This document shows, piece after piece, positions 33,748 to 44,409 of a stretch of 64,000 nucleotides of DNA (positions are counted from its first letter, which is position 1; each line of letters opens with the position of its first letter). Source of the stretch: Novakomyces olei (lineage: Eukaryota; Ascomycota; Novakomycetes; Novakomycetales; Novakomycetaceae); assembly GCA_016906335.1 (NCBI GenBank), contig JADEYG010000003.1:1054001-1118000 (forward strand), in the 5' to 3' direction. The translations under genes were made by a program, and so were the position numbers. The notes beneath the pieces are model-generated. The model did not search any database. It was not told where the DNA came from and worked only from the letters and a program-made list of their open reading frames with translations.

Positions 33748-34484
33748 TTAGACGTACTGGCTGAGCCAGCGGAAACCTTCTCCGTAACCCTGGCGCATGA
33801 CAACACTGCACATAAAGATCTCGAGCGGGCGAGCTCCATTGAGCTGCTCACGTGGCACTTTGCCCTTGCCCGTTGTATTCCACAGACCCAAACTAGCACG
33901 CAATTCGTCCTCTGAAATAGCTCCAGGGGCATCAATCTTGTTGCCCAAGATAAGGAAGGGTACGCTTGCCAGTTCCTCAATGGCCAGCAGAGCGTCCAAC
34001 TCGGCTTTTGACTCGGGGAGTCGTTCGTGATCCGTTGTGTCCACGATATACACGATGCCATTGACTTCGGGGAAGTAATCCTTCCACAGACGACGCGCTG
34101 ATTGTTAGCATTTTGCTTTAAATAGGGCCAGCACGATACCTTGAGTATGCCCTCCAAGATCATAAGTTGTGAATTTTACGTTCCCGATCGTAAGCTCCTC
34201 CGAAGCTAAAGTTCGAATGTCAGTATCGGTTTTCAAATATATCAATGCGGGTTTTAAGACTGAATATCATTTCTTACTGGGATGTAGTGTTGGCTGCATT
34301 ACAGAAAGTCGATCCATCTTGAGCATGTGAAGCAATGTCGTTTTCCCGGCATTGTCAAGACCCAAGAAAAGCATCTTTGCATCTTTGTTCATCAAGCCAA
34401 ACGACTTGAGAATGTCGAAAAACCTATAGAGTAAGATTTGTGATAGTACAGGGCATTTTTCTGGTACCAGTTGAAGAGAAACAT
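33748..34484 (-). CDS. SAR1: COPII small GTPase Sar1
   Basis: Four exons: 34484-34468, 34423-34278, 34205-34140 and 34097-33748 (192 aa). Exon 1 is 17 nt and encodes Met-Phe-Leu-Phe-Asn. All joins keep phase and rebuild GTP-binding motifs: [12 protein letters not shown] (P-loop), Asp-Leu-Gly-Gly-His (G3, across exon 3) and LGNKIDAP (G4). The [16 protein letters not shown] block is characteristic of Sar1. Sar1 recruits Sec23/24 to the ER for COPII vesicle budding. The start has the N-terminal amphipathic pattern expected. Introns are 44, 72 and 42 nt. Confidence 0.95.
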
Positions 34485-35995
34485 GGCGCACGATCTAGTT
34501 GTTTGCTCTAGAGACCTCGAAAATAAATCGAGCGCTAATGTTATCCTTTGTTTTTGCCTATTCCAACAGCAGCGATATGTAGGTTCTGCCCCTATATAAG
34601 AGTGGCGTTTAAACGTTTACACTCGGCCACCTGTGCGTCTTGCTAGCCCGCCTCTGCAGTTAATGCAGGTGTGCTCCTCTTTCGAAGACGGCGATTAATA
34701 CAACGCTTGCACACGTAGCCTAATCCAATACGTGGGTTATACTAACAAAACATTGGCTTGGGTTTAGCGCTGAAGATTGCTTAAGTAAAATCTGAAACTC
34801 AGAAATTTAACCCTAATCCTACTTTGTCACTTTGTCAATAATAAAATACAGTGTTTACGTCGAGCTTGGTGGGACAGATGCGCTAGAAGCCATTAATAAA
34901 CACTCTAATCCACTGCTCCATGTTCCAAATTCATTACCGATTACAACCGACTACCGAAAACAAGCGACTACAAAATTCAAACTAAGAGCAGTATTTTATA
35001 CCCTACTCTCTGGATGAAGAGAAGATGAGCGGCGCGCGCTTTTGGAATGCTCAATCTCACGGACTTCCTCCTTCTCAACACCTCCATCAGACCCTACTTC
35101 GTCGTGTGCTCCTCCAACGTGAGGCTGTGTGGTGAGATCCTTGGCCTCCTCACCTCGGCGCTCGATACCGACAAAAGTTATGAGCATGAGGTAGCCAAAT
35201 ACACAGCCCATGAAAATGCCAATGACACGGCCATAATCATAACGGGGTGAACCGTCTGCCAATTCTCCCGTTATAAAGCGCTCACCAATAGTAGACTCAA
35301 TGGTGGATGAAGCAGAGGACGCTAGATTACCGAGCTGATACGCGAGACCAACGACAAGTGCACGTGACTGTGCTGGGGAAAGCTCCAATAAGTGCACAGG
35401 CACAACACCCCAGGCCCCCTGCACACAAAATTGCTCAAAAAAAGCACCGGCCATAATGCCGTTGTTGCGTGGGAGGATATAAGCGGGCAGCAGAGCCCCG
35501 CCGACAATACACATGACCATAATACTGAAACGACGACCGCAAATTTGACTAGCGTAGCCAATGCAAATGCCGCCCGTGATGGCTCCAAGGTTAGCTACAA
35601 CCTGCGTTATGGTGACACGCGTGCTCGAGAATTCCAAAGATGCTTGCAAAAACGTAGGGTACAAGTCCTGTGAACCGTGAGAGGCAAAATTGAAGCCAGC
35701 CATAAGCAAAACGAGATAGACAAATATCTTCCAGTGGTATTTAATCATATCGAGCAGGGACAAGAAAAAGGCCTTGTCGTCTGAGTTTGTTTGAGCTTGC
35801 TCTTTGCGCGCCTTTTGTGCAACAGTGAATGTACGTGTTTCTGGCAGCAAGGCTCGAATTATAGCGCAGAGGAGGGTAATACCAGAGCATAGGTAAAACA
35901 ATGAGCGCCAGCCCGGTCCAGTATGGTAGGTCACAGCCTCATTGAACACGGTCGCTAGCAAGTACCCAAAGGCGTAGCCCTGTTGTAAAATACCA
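34485..35995. other. Spacer upstream of SAR1 (34485 to about 34995)
   Basis: The gene-free part is 34485 to about 34995; from 34996 onward it overlaps the JEN-like gene. It is the SAR1 promoter and JEN 3' flank. Nothing else is seen apart from a short AACCCTAATCCTA stretch near 34806-34820. Confidence 0.4.
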
Positions 35996-36516
35996 GACAA
36001 AACACCGCGAGCCTCAAGTGGCGCGTCCTCAATAGCGAGCGATGTGCAGGGACCGTAAAGGCCACCCATCATTATGCCAAAAATCGCCCGTACACCAAGG
36101 AACTGGGAAAATGTGTGCACGAACCCAGTACCGAGCTCAGTTGCGGCAATAAGAACAAGGTTCACTACTAAAGGCCATTTGCGACCATACTTGTCGCTCA
36201 GCGCGCCAAAGACAAAAGCGCCTACCGACCGAAGCATAAGTGTTAGCGTGATTCCCCAAGTAATGTCAGAGTTTTCCAAGTTGGCGCCGTTTTCATTTAG
36301 CGTCTCACGAATGTGCGGGACAGTAAGGCTGACACTGAAAAAGTCAATTGCATCGCTAGTCCAACTTATGAAGCCAATAAGGAAAAGTGCCACCTCACGG
36401 CGACTCAGCAGTCTTAACGCCTTTATCGGGTTGTCAATAGCACAATTTTCGCCACCAAACTTCCAGTGCCGGCGCCAGGCGCGCCTATAATCTTCCACCC
36501 ATGACCGAATAGCCAT
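34996..36516 (-). CDS. JEN1: JEN-type monocarboxylate/dicarboxylate:H+ symporter
   Basis: A single exon; the start chosen is the ATG at 36516 (about 506 aa). An upstream ATG at 36564 would add 16 residues. It is a major facilitator with about 12 membrane segments. The JEN signature is present in the middle as Asn-Phe-Ala-Ser-His-Gly-Ser-Gln-Asp-Leu-Tyr-Pro-Thr, a motif needed for carboxylate transport. The first loop has Asp-Lys-Tyr-Gly-Arg-Lys-Trp-Pro. The N-terminal helix pattern FLIGFISWTSDAIDFFSVS also fits. The family imports lactate, pyruvate or C4-dicarboxylates at the plasma membrane with protons and is usually glucose-repressed. Substrate preference cannot be read from this sequence. 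The C-terminal tail is charged (Glu/Asp/Lys). Confidence 0.9.
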   Translation of the reverse strand: MAIRSWVEDYRRAWRRHWKFGGENCAIDNPIKALRLLSRREVALFLIGFISWTSDAIDFFSVSLTVPHIRETLNENGANLENSDITWGITLTLMLRSVGAFVFGALSDKYGRKWPLVVNLVLIAATELGTGFVHTFSQFLGVRAIFGIMMGGLYGPCTSLAIEDAPLEARGVLSGILQQGYAFGYLLATVFNEAVTYHTGPGWRSLFYLCSGITLLCAIIRALLPETRTFTVAQKARKEQAQTNSDDKAFFLSLLDMIKYHWKIFVYLVLLMAGFNFASHGSQDLYPTFLQASLEFSSTRVTITQVVANLGAITGGICIGYASQICGRRFSIMVMCIVGGALLPAYILPRNNGIMAGAFFEQFCVQGAWGVVPVHLLELSPAQSRALVVGLAYQLGNLASSASSTIESTIGERFITGELADGSPRYDYGRVIGIFMGCVFGYLMLITFVGIERRGEEAKDLTTQPHVGGAHDEVGSDGGVEKEEVREIEHSKSARRSSSLHPESRV

Positions 36517-37614
36517 TTGCAAAAAATAGCAATATATACAAGGCAGACGGATGTTTGTCGACAAATAGCTGTTCGAGAGGAGAAAAGTGGAGTAACGGGA
36601 CAGCAGAGCCTTATATAGACAAGGTCAAGTAAGCGAGAGACAGAATTAGCCGGTGACTAAACATTTGCGGAACATTCCATTCGGATCATTGTGGGGTATA
36701 TAGTTCTTCTAAAATTCTATGCGTTACTGAATACGGCGTTCTTAAGCGGGTCTTTAGTGTTCTACAACTGCCGAGGGGTGTGCGATGACGAAAAAGGATA
36801 CCCGCATCGCCAGAATCGTCTGTGCTTGACCAATCGGTTAGCAGTACTTTGTATAAAGAATAATCATAGAGCGGAATAACACACTGGTAAAAGATGAATA
36901 CTGCTCTTATAATATGAGAGTAAGTTAATCGATTAATCTCGCTCGAAGGTAATGAATGAACGCTCGACCTTTAATATTTAGTATACATGCATTTATTTAT
37001 ATGATGGTAATAATTATAATGTATTATGTTGTTTCACTGCGCTTGGCCTATGATTTAATGATAAATGATGATGGAGGAGGATTCATACTTTATTCCAATG
37101 TATAAAACATACGGTATTTTACTGTTTGATTATAGTAGAACACAAAAGATGAGTGCTCCATCGCCTTATAAAGCCGACAGCGCTCATTTTACAATATGTC
37201 CGACTAAAATTTTGCAAACTCTGTTCTTGGCGTAACCTCAAAAGTTTGCCGCGTTACTTGGCCAGATACTGTCAGGCAAACTTCAATCTTCTCTCAACAA
37301 GAGGCTGCTACAAGTAATGTTCAGATGGAATTAGAAGGCAAGAAAATCCGAGTCTCCTGAGAAATCAGGGTATTCTAATTAACGCCAGCATCAACCAATA
37401 ATATTAGCAATATAGAGCCTGATAAGGATAAGCGCATCGATAATTACCAGCCAATGAAGTAAAATAAATTAGAAATTAATTGACAGAATTCAGGTAGTGG
37501 ATTAAATCTCGTGGCAATCCGTTAACGAGACATCGGTATAGCTGAAAGCCACTGAAGTCTGGTCGACGCTGTATTACCAATTGACTTGCACAATCACAAC
37601 AATCAGAAAACGTA
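36517..37614. other. Divergent promoter JEN-like / PaiB-like
   Basis: About 1.1 kb of AT-rich DNA with short frames only (such as 36691-36879). No gene or element is recognised. Confidence 0.5.
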
Positions 37615-38355
37615 ATGTTTCTCAGGCCAGAGCACAGGGATTTACACATACCAACATTAAGGCAGTTCATCAATGAGCATCCGCTAGGACTCTTGACTAC
37701 GGCGATCAGGAGCCCGTCGTATCCTCTGCTACAAACATCGCATATTCCTCTTATTCTAGACGTGAGCGATGAAAGCAGTGAAACCGAGCTCGGAGTTTTG
37801 CGGGGTCATATGGCACGAGCAAATCCTCAATCAAAAGCTTTGTTGGAACAAGTCAAGGCCAACGGAGGTGTGCTCAAGGACGAAGTATTGGTCCTGTTCA
37901 ATGGGCCGCAGCACTACACCACACCCAAGTTTTACGTAGAAACGAAGCCAACAACGGGGAAAGTAGTGCCTACATGGAACTACACTGCAGTCCAAGTTTA
38001 TGGTGAGCTCAAGGTATATTACGATACGGATCCCAAGTCGGAAACAGCCGAGTTTCTTAGCAAACAAATAAACGACTTATCCACACACGCGGAGCAAAAT
38101 GTGATGGGGTACTCCAAGATTTGGACGCCTGCAGATGCACCGGAAAGCTATATCGCCATATTGACAAAGGCAATAATGGGTATTGAAATCCGCATTACTC
38201 GTATGGCTGGGAAGTTCAAAGTGAGCCAGGAAATGGGGCTCGAAGATAGAAAGGGTGTAGTGGCCGGCTTTAAAGATCTGCACACTGATGCGGGAGACCA
38301 GATGGCCCAATTGGTCGCCAAGAGAGGCGACACAAACGGAATTCAGGTCGAATAG
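37615..38355 (+). CDS. PaiB-like FMN-binding split-barrel protein
   Basis: A single exon of 246 aa. The protein matches the PaiB/FMN-binding family (PF04299 type). It has the opening Met-Phe-Leu-Arg-Pro-Glu-His, the segment Gly-Leu-Leu-Thr-Thr-Ala and HIPLILD, then GHMARANPQ, a central Leu-Phe-Asn-Gly-Pro-Gln-His-Tyr, and VPTWNYTAVQVYG. In bacteria PaiB is called a regulator; the fungal copies are of unknown function and probably bind FMN. The family lacks recognisable targeting signals here. This is one of the few window genes with an ancestry that is mostly bacterial and fungal, which would fit an old transfer, but that cannot be tested from the window alone. Confidence 0.85.
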   Translation: MFLRPEHRDLHIPTLRQFINEHPLGLLTTAIRSPSYPLLQTSHIPLILDVSDESSETELGVLRGHMARANPQSKALLEQVKANGGVLKDEVLVLFNGPQHYTTPKFYVETKPTTGKVVPTWNYTAVQVYGELKVYYDTDPKSETAEFLSKQINDLSTHAEQNVMGYSKIWTPADAPESYIAILTKAIMGIEIRITRMAGKFKVSQEMGLEDRKGVVAGFKDLHTDAGDQMAQLVAKRGDTNGIQVE

Positions 38356-38857
38356 AATGTAGCGCTCTGGATAAGGGTATGCGAGGATAACTCGCTTTTA
38401 TCAGATTTCTAATATGGAGGCTACTTTTTCAAGAATGATCTTTCCTGGATGGCAAAATGTTTTGCGAAGAAGTCGGGAATTTGATATGTGTTTGGGATGA
38501 GGATAGTCTAATGGCTTTTCTCCAATTGGTCTAATCTCTTTACGGAGACTTGCGTTTAGATCGATCAAAGAAAGATATCCTATATTCTTGAACCGTGTTG
38601 ATAGCCTTTCATTAAAATCTAAACACCAAACGTTAGGCTCGCACTTTGTATTTTAATGAGTGCCCATTACCGTTCTCGTGACATTACCAAATATATAGTG
38701 ATCTACTGTAGTGATTCTCAATAATAATTAAATAATTAAAATAATTAAAATAAATTCATTACACAATTATTTGCTGGTATATAATTTATGAAAAACAAAT
38801 GTCTGACATAATTTAAGCTCTGCCGGGGCCAAAGCTTTTTTTATTTATCTTGCCAAC
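38356..38857. other. Spacer between the PaiB-like gene and RRP8
   Basis: About 500 nt of AT-rich DNA with AATTAAAT repeats near 38730-38755. No gene is seen. Confidence 0.5.
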
Positions 38858-39905
38858 ATGCTTCAGTTCGAAGTTGATGGCTGGTCTGTCGCCGGGAACG
38901 TGGAACGACAAAAACCAGCGCCAAACAAGTCCCAATCAGCAAAAAGCGCAAAAGCCAGTGACGCTCCTGCAAAGAAGACCAATCTAAAAAAAGGCCGCGA
39001 AAACGGCAACGAACATGCGACGATACCTCATAAACGGCAGCGCGCCGAGCAAGTACAAGCAATAAAAGTCGACGATAAGAAGGAAACCAAGAAATTGACT
39101 CCACTGCAACTTAAAATGCAGCAACGTCTGAGCGGTGGCCGTTTCCGGTGGCTCAACGAGCAGCTTTATACATCGACATCAGAAGCAGCCAAACGTACGT
39201 TTAATCCGCAACTGTTACACGAATATCATGTTGGGTTTAGACGCCAGGTGGATACTTGGCCAGAGAACCCAGTAGACGCTTTTATTGAGATGTTACAAAA
39301 TTTGCTAGGCTCTAAACATGATAAAAAGCGGAAATCATCTGCGTTGACCGTCGCAGATCTCGGTTGCGGGGATGCAAAAATCGCGAGTACTATGCTTGCA
39401 AGTGACCCGCAGCAAAAATCAATACGTGTTTTTAGCTTTGACCTGGAGCGAGTGAATAAACATGTAGAGGCATGCGATATTGCACATGTAAGATGATCCT
39501 GATACAGTTATTGAACTCAAGTTTTTGGTCTAATCAAAAGGTCCCGATGGAAGGTGCAAGCGTGGATATTGCGATATTTTGCCTAAGCCTGATGGGCACA
39601 AACTTTCCAGACTTTCTTATTGAAGCGAGGCGTATATTAAAACCAGGGTATGCTTAATGGCGACTAACATTGACTAAATGGCAAGGGGTAAATTATGGAT
39701 CGCAGAGATTAAAAGCCGGTTTACGGATGAGCATGCGCAAGCTTTTACGGCTGGCCTTGATTCGCTCGGATTCAAGATTGAAAGAACTGATGAGGACAAC
39801 AAAATGTTTACCAATCTTTTCGCCATTAAACAGGAGACGGAGGGCGAACCTGATTTGGAGCACTTGAAAACATTACTAAAGCCTTGCATTTATAAACGGC
39901 GGTAA
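38858..39905 (+). CDS. RRP8: 25S rRNA (adenine-N1) methyltransferase Rrp8
   Basis: Three exons: 38858-39487, 39541-39647 and 39686-39905 (318 aa). The introns are 53 and 38 nt; both have TCTAATC or GACTAAA near the acceptor. The basic N-terminal stretch (Lys-rich, nucleolar-like) leads into a Rossmann methyltransferase fold with the SAM motif [11 protein letters not shown]. The family block [12 protein letters not shown] is present. The downstream joins give Val-Pro-Met-Glu-Gly, then [14 protein letters not shown] and [18 protein letters not shown], matching Rrp8. It methylates A645 of 25S rRNA in the nucleolus. A further domain start methionine is plausible but not needed. Confidence 0.92.
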
Positions 39906-40199
39906 CCATTAGACTCAATGTCATTTGGGCCAACTTTCAACTTGATGAAGATTTGCTTTAGTTTCGCCATCATGGTACTGCGGAAAATCTTGTCAGGGTC
40001 AGGAACAAGTCGTAAAAGTGTATGGATTTAGTATTTTATTTATAAATCACATTTATTTAAAGTGATTCTGGGCCATAGCTTTCCAATTGATAAATCACTT
40101 TTCAAGTATTGCCCTTGCCTATACGCATCCCAAAATGCTCTATTCCGAAACGCACGCCACATTCCAATATGTATAAAATTCTTTGCATGCTACTTCAAG
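39906..40199. other. RRP8/URA5 convergent spacer
   Basis: 294 nt with no supported gene. Confidence 0.5.
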
Positions 40200-40894
40200 T
40201 TAATCAATAGCCTTGTAGAGAGATTTGTATTGTTCCACTGCTTGCGCCTCTGCGCTGCTGCGGTGAGCCCGGGTATACTCGCCAATATGCTCAAGAGTAA
40301 GTATTGACGAGAGAGGAACTTTGAATTGCCTTTTAAATTCGCCAATGGCACTAGCAGTGCCAGTAGATCCCCGTTCCTGACGATCCAAAAGCAAAGCTAC
40401 CCCACTCAGTTTTGCGTTCACGTTATCCAGGAAAGAAACCGCTTCGCGGATAGCCGTTCCCGCAGTGAGAACATCATCGATGATAATAACGCGACGATTT
40501 GTAAGTGAGGCTCCTACGAGGTTGCCGCCTTCACCATGGGTTTTAGCCTCCTTGCGATTATACGCGTATCCGACGGATCGGCCAGTGAGTTCATATATGC
40601 GTGCCGCAGCAAGAGCGGCAAGAGCAATTCCCTTGTACGCTGGACCAAAAATAACGTCGTATTCAACGTCCATTGCTATAATTGTGCGCGCATAGGCATC
40701 TGCTAGTAAGGCCAACGCTTTGCCCGTACACAGGCATCCAGAATTGAAAAAGTATGGTGACTCCCGACCTTTTTTCACATTAGTACCAACACGAGAAAGT
40801 ATTCTACTGTACCTGATTTCAAGGTAAACTTTCCAAAGGAAAGCGCATTGCTCTCGATAGATTCGTCTAGCAGCAACTCGCGTACCTTTTCCAT
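40200..40894 (-). CDS. URA5: Orotate phosphoribosyltransferase
   Basis: Two exons: 40894-40813 and 40768-40200 (216 aa; yeast Ura5 is 226). The intron is 44 nt (GTACAG...GGTACTAATGTG...AAAAAG). The PRPP-binding motif appears as RRVIIIDDVLTAGTAI, and the join restores Leu-Lys-Ser-Gly-Arg-Glu-Ser-Pro-Tyr-Phe-Phe. The enzyme makes orotidine monophosphate from orotate and PRPP in pyrimidine synthesis in the cytosol. Lys-Ser-Gly-Arg near the amino end and Lys-Glu-Ala-Lys-Thr-His-Gly-Glu-Gly-Gly fit type I phosphoribosyltransferases. Confidence 0.93.
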
Positions 40895-41376
40895 AATTGT
40901 GGTGTATGGCCTTTTTTTTTTAATTGATCAATTTATTTTTGTATATATTATTTACACGGGAGAGATTCAGAGTAATAGAGTAGTATTGTGTTGGTCATGT
41001 GTGGATAATACACTAATTTTTTAGAGAAAGATTGGAAAGACTTGTAAATTCTGATAAACTAGCCAGAGACTATATTCACTATATCCATGCCCCATTTACT
41101 GCCACAAAGAGCGGCTTCAACAAGAAATAAAAATATAATTGTGACTAGATCTTTGTCCATCAAAATCGTATTTAAAACAAAACCCCTGAACCAAATTCCC
41201 TAGTGCGATACTGTGCCGTGCATGACCAAGCCCACCTTGATTTCTTGTAATCTGCGCACTGTGATTCTACTAATATAAGCTTGAACGCCATCTCAACTCT
41301 TGATCCGAGTTCAAGCCAGAATGACTTTATGTCTCTATATACACACCGGCGAATGCTCTTTATATCCACGCCGCTT
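40895..41376. other. Spacer upstream of URA5 and downstream of SNF8
   Basis: About 480 nt, the URA5 promoter and SNF8 3' flank. A poly-T/A run lies at 40912-40921. No gene is supported. Confidence 0.5.
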
Positions 41377-42126
41377 TTACAAATCGCCCGTCCCCAATGT
41401 CCCTCCGAGCGACGACGCGAGCCAGTACTCTGGCTCCTGTGCCTGTGCGTCAACCCACAGTACACTCTGTGCCACTAGATCCTCGATCACGGTGCTCGCC
41501 CGCATTGGGTCCCAGGCGAAATTGTCGCTGAGCACAGATACAGAGACGAAGCCCAGCAATTGGGCAGCATCAAGAACAACGGCCTGGTCAGTACTAAACT
41601 CCCGCGGGACAGATCGAATCATCTTCTTTGAGCCCACAGTAATAATATTGAAACCTGACTGCAGGGGTGCTAGCGCAGCTACGGCCGTAGCTATATCCGT
41701 CTCGTCTACTGCAGCAGCTCCTGTGCGTTGATTTTGGGCATTTACAAGTGCACAAGCGTCCTGCAAAGCAATCAGGCCCCCGTTTTCGCGTCGTGTTCGG
41801 CGACAGATCTCCACCGTCTTTATAGCCAATTCATAATAAAAATCGCCCACACCTAAAGCTTCGCTCCACGAGCCTTTGCTTGAGGCTAACGGATCGACGC
41901 CAATAGCAGCACACATGCGAGAAAACTCGTTGCGGAAAGCAGCATTTTGTTTAATCTCGCGAGAATGCTCTCGAGCAAACACAGTTAAAGCCGCCTGGAA
42001 AGTAGAGAGTTGTGCGTTTAACTGGGAGACTTGACTGCGCGTGATAGCACTGCCGATACGGGAAAATTGTTCATTTGATCTCGCTTGTCTGTCGAACGCG
42101 GCTAAGCCCGCGCCCTTACGCGGCAT
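41377..42126 (-). CDS. SNF8: ESCRT-II subunit SNF8/VPS22
   Basis: A single exon of 249 aa. Family hallmarks: the opening MPRKGAGLAAFDRQ, then a coiled first half including IGSAITRSQVSQLNAQL and FREFS-like FRNEFSRMCAAIGVDPLAS, and the winged-helix half with FYYELAIKTVEICRRTR and ENGGLIALQDACALVN. The C-terminal half has VLSDNFAWDPMRASTVIEDL and QSVLWVDAQAQ. ESCRT-II acts on endosomal membranes in sorting ubiquitinated cargo into multivesicular bodies. The length and order match the family. Confidence 0.95.
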   Translation of the reverse strand: MPRKGAGLAAFDRQARSNEQFSRIGSAITRSQVSQLNAQLSTFQAALTVFAREHSREIKQNAAFRNEFSRMCAAIGVDPLASSKGSWSEALGVGDFYYELAIKTVEICRRTRRENGGLIALQDACALVNAQNQRTGAAAVDETDIATAVAALAPLQSGFNIITVGSKKMIRSVPREFSTDQAVVLDAAQLLGFVSVSVLSDNFAWDPMRASTVIEDLVAQSVLWVDAQAQEPEYWLASSLGGTLGTGDL

Positions 42127-42876
42127 CGACGCATGAGTTTACGGGCGGCGTACTCGAATATATTAATTAATAGTTGAAGCGTTTACAACAAATAATAAAT
42201 GATATATTCAATTTAATAAATTAATATATATTTGTTTAATACGGTTTATTAAATATTAGACTCAGACCAATAATTTTTTTTTTTTGGTATTAAATGGCAT
42301 ATTTGATGAAATAAAGCCACGCTAGTGCCCTTATCTATATCTATACCAGCGGATATTATATAATCCAGATTTTATTGCCAGGACATAATATAAAACACAC
42401 AGCGATAAGAGCAGCAAGATAGTATTCGAAACATTATACAGCCAATGACAGGCCAACGTCTGAACTTGAGCGCAATACTTGATCTGCTTTTTATCACGCA
42501 ATCACGCAAATCTGAATCTTTCCATGGAAATAAAAATAAATAAATGAATAAATAAATATTGTTTTTTTTTTATTTTGATTTTCTGGGTATAGTAAGCGAA
42601 CAGGAAGAATTTCCTATTTAACAATAGTATTGATTGCGACGGGATGAATTGTGGAGACATCCCGTGCTCCACAAACTGATATATAGTTAAAGAAGAATCG
42701 GTTCAATTGGCAGAGTGTATTACCGTTGGGAGATTTGAAGCAGTACCTTTGCCGCGTTGCAGTCCGGCACTGAACTTGCACCGACTCGCTGACTTGTTTG
42801 ATTGGACCTTTCCGGCTGTTGCAATCATAGGCCATTCGTATAAATAAAGCTGCAAACTGAACGGAGGTTTGCAATC
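42127..42876. other. Divergent promoter SNF8 / Gfo-Idh oxidoreductase
   Basis: About 750 nt of AT-rich DNA with poly-T runs (42274-42285, 42563-42571). No gene is supported. Confidence 0.5.
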
Positions 42877-43965
42877 ATGACGGTCAGCAAAATCTTACGT
42901 GTTGGCATTATCGGATGCGGCGAAATTGCTCAATTGGCACATTTACCAACGCTGCTCCTTCTCAGCGATCTGTACAAAGTCACAGCAGTTTGTGATATCT
43001 CGCAAAAGGCACGTGAGCACTGTGCAGCCAAGTTCAATGTTGCTCATGTGTTTGCAAGAGCACAAGACCTGGTGCAAAGCGCGGATGTTGATGCAGTATT
43101 CGTCCTTAACGCGGATGAGTATCATGCTGAACACACGGTACTGGCTGTACAGGCGGGCAAGTATGTTCTTGTGGAGAAGCCTATGACTCTGGATCCCGAG
43201 TCAGCAGAGGCAATCAAATCAGCAGAGGTTTCGGCGGGAGGCTCACGCGTAATGGTCGGATACATGCGCCGTTATGCCACTGCGTTCCTGCACGCATTGA
43301 ACCAAGTATCAAGCGGAGAGCCCATCACTTACGCCAGAGTGAGAGACTTTCAAGGACCGTTTCAAGACTTTGTCGCACAGTCCGGTGCGCAAGTTCAAAA
43401 ATTCACAGACTTTTCTCCCGAAAGTGGCGAGGATCGTAGGAAGCGGGCACGTGCTCAGGTGGAACTGGCTCTGCCGGTTGCTTACAATGAAAGGAGCAAC
43501 AGTCTATGGCGGTACTTGGCGACTACCGCCTGCCACTCGTTGTCGAGTATGCGTGAGCTGATCGGTATGCCTTCACGTGTTCATGCCGCCTCTTTTGCTC
43601 CACATCAAAATAGTATTGTTGCTCTATTTGACTATGATACGTTTACATGTACCCTTGAAATTACTCGTGACCTTATCCCACGGTACGATACCCATATTGA
43701 AGTGCATACGGCGTCACGTGTGCTCCGACTGGAATACGAGACCCCTTTTATCAAAGGCTTGCCGGTCACTCTCCACATTGCCGAGAGCGTGAATGGCGCT
43801 TATAGCGAGCGGACTATCCGTGATACGTTTACGGATCCCTACACGCTTGAGCTCCAAGAGTTTCACCGTGTTGTTACTACTGGTGGAGATTTTAAGACAG
43901 GAAGCGCTGATTACACGCATGATCTCACGCTGTTTGAATGGATCACAAAGGCGGCTCTCGCTTAG
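42877..43965 (+). CDS. Gfo/Idh/MocA-family oxidoreductase
   Basis: A single exon of 362 aa. The N-terminal Rossmann nucleotide-binding motif is GIIGCGEIAQLAHLP, and the family's Glu-Lys-Pro motif is present as Val-Glu-Lys-Pro-Met-Thr-Leu-Asp. The second half has the alpha/beta domain. Members reduce or oxidise sugars, inositols or dihydrodiols with NAD(P). The exact substrate is not visible. The fragment Gly-Tyr-Met-Arg-Arg-Tyr-Ala suits the general family. It has no signal peptide, so it is probably cytosolic. No obvious pathway neighbours lie beside it. Confidence 0.87.
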   Translation: MTVSKILRVGIIGCGEIAQLAHLPTLLLLSDLYKVTAVCDISQKAREHCAAKFNVAHVFARAQDLVQSADVDAVFVLNADEYHAEHTVLAVQAGKYVLVEKPMTLDPESAEAIKSAEVSAGGSRVMVGYMRRYATAFLHALNQVSSGEPITYARVRDFQGPFQDFVAQSGAQVQKFTDFSPESGEDRRKRARAQVELALPVAYNERSNSLWRYLATTACHSLSSMRELIGMPSRVHAASFAPHQNSIVALFDYDTFTCTLEITRDLIPRYDTHIEVHTASRVLRLEYETPFIKGLPVTLHIAESVNGAYSERTIRDTFTDPYTLELQEFHRVVTTGGDFKTGSADYTHDLTLFEWITKAALA

Positions 43966-44184
43966 AGTGTGAGTGTAGTCTTTAGCACCGTCCAGCTAAT
44001 TAGCAAACTAGTAAATCTAAATTGGATCGAGAGCGTGGGCCACGCAAGGCCGCGCGCGTACTCTTGTAGTTCTTGTATATAACATTATACTAACTTAGCC
44101 AATTCTTGCTGTTGAGAAATAAATTAATTTTAAAAAATTCAAGTAATATATGAATACGAATTTTTAATGGAAAAAAAAAAGGAG
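43966..44184. other. Spacer downstream of the oxidoreductase
   Basis: About 220 nt with a poly-A run at 44171-44180, which is the minus-strand T-run terminator of the tRNA-His gene. Confidence 0.6.
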
Positions 44185-44256
44185 TGCCATTCCCTGGAAT
44201 CGAACCAAGATCTGCTCGGCCACAACGAGCTGTACTAACCACTATACTAGAATGGC
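44185..44256 (-). tRNA. tRNA-His (GTG)
   Basis: The reverse complement folds as a 72-nt cloverleaf with acceptor stem GCCATTC/GAATGGC and discriminator A. The anticodon stem is GCTCG/CGAGC with loop TTGTGGC, giving anticodon GTG. The T-arm has GGTTCGATTCC. No intron. The minus-strand downstream side has a run of ten T (44171-44180), a Pol III terminator. Confidence 0.95.
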
Positions 44257-44409
44257 TGTCTCAATAGGCCATTCGACCACGATAAGTTATAAAAACGCTC
44301 TTAGTTAACACTATATAGTCAAATCAGGCTCACGCTGCCCCACAAATATTAAGATGTGCCATTAAAGCATTATTGTAGGCAGGCATGATGGCCATAGGAG
44401 CCTTTCACG

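Noticed and set aside
34806-34820. AACCCTAATCCTA as a telomere remnant
   Set aside because: Fewer than two intact CCCTAA units, so chance is the simpler explanation.
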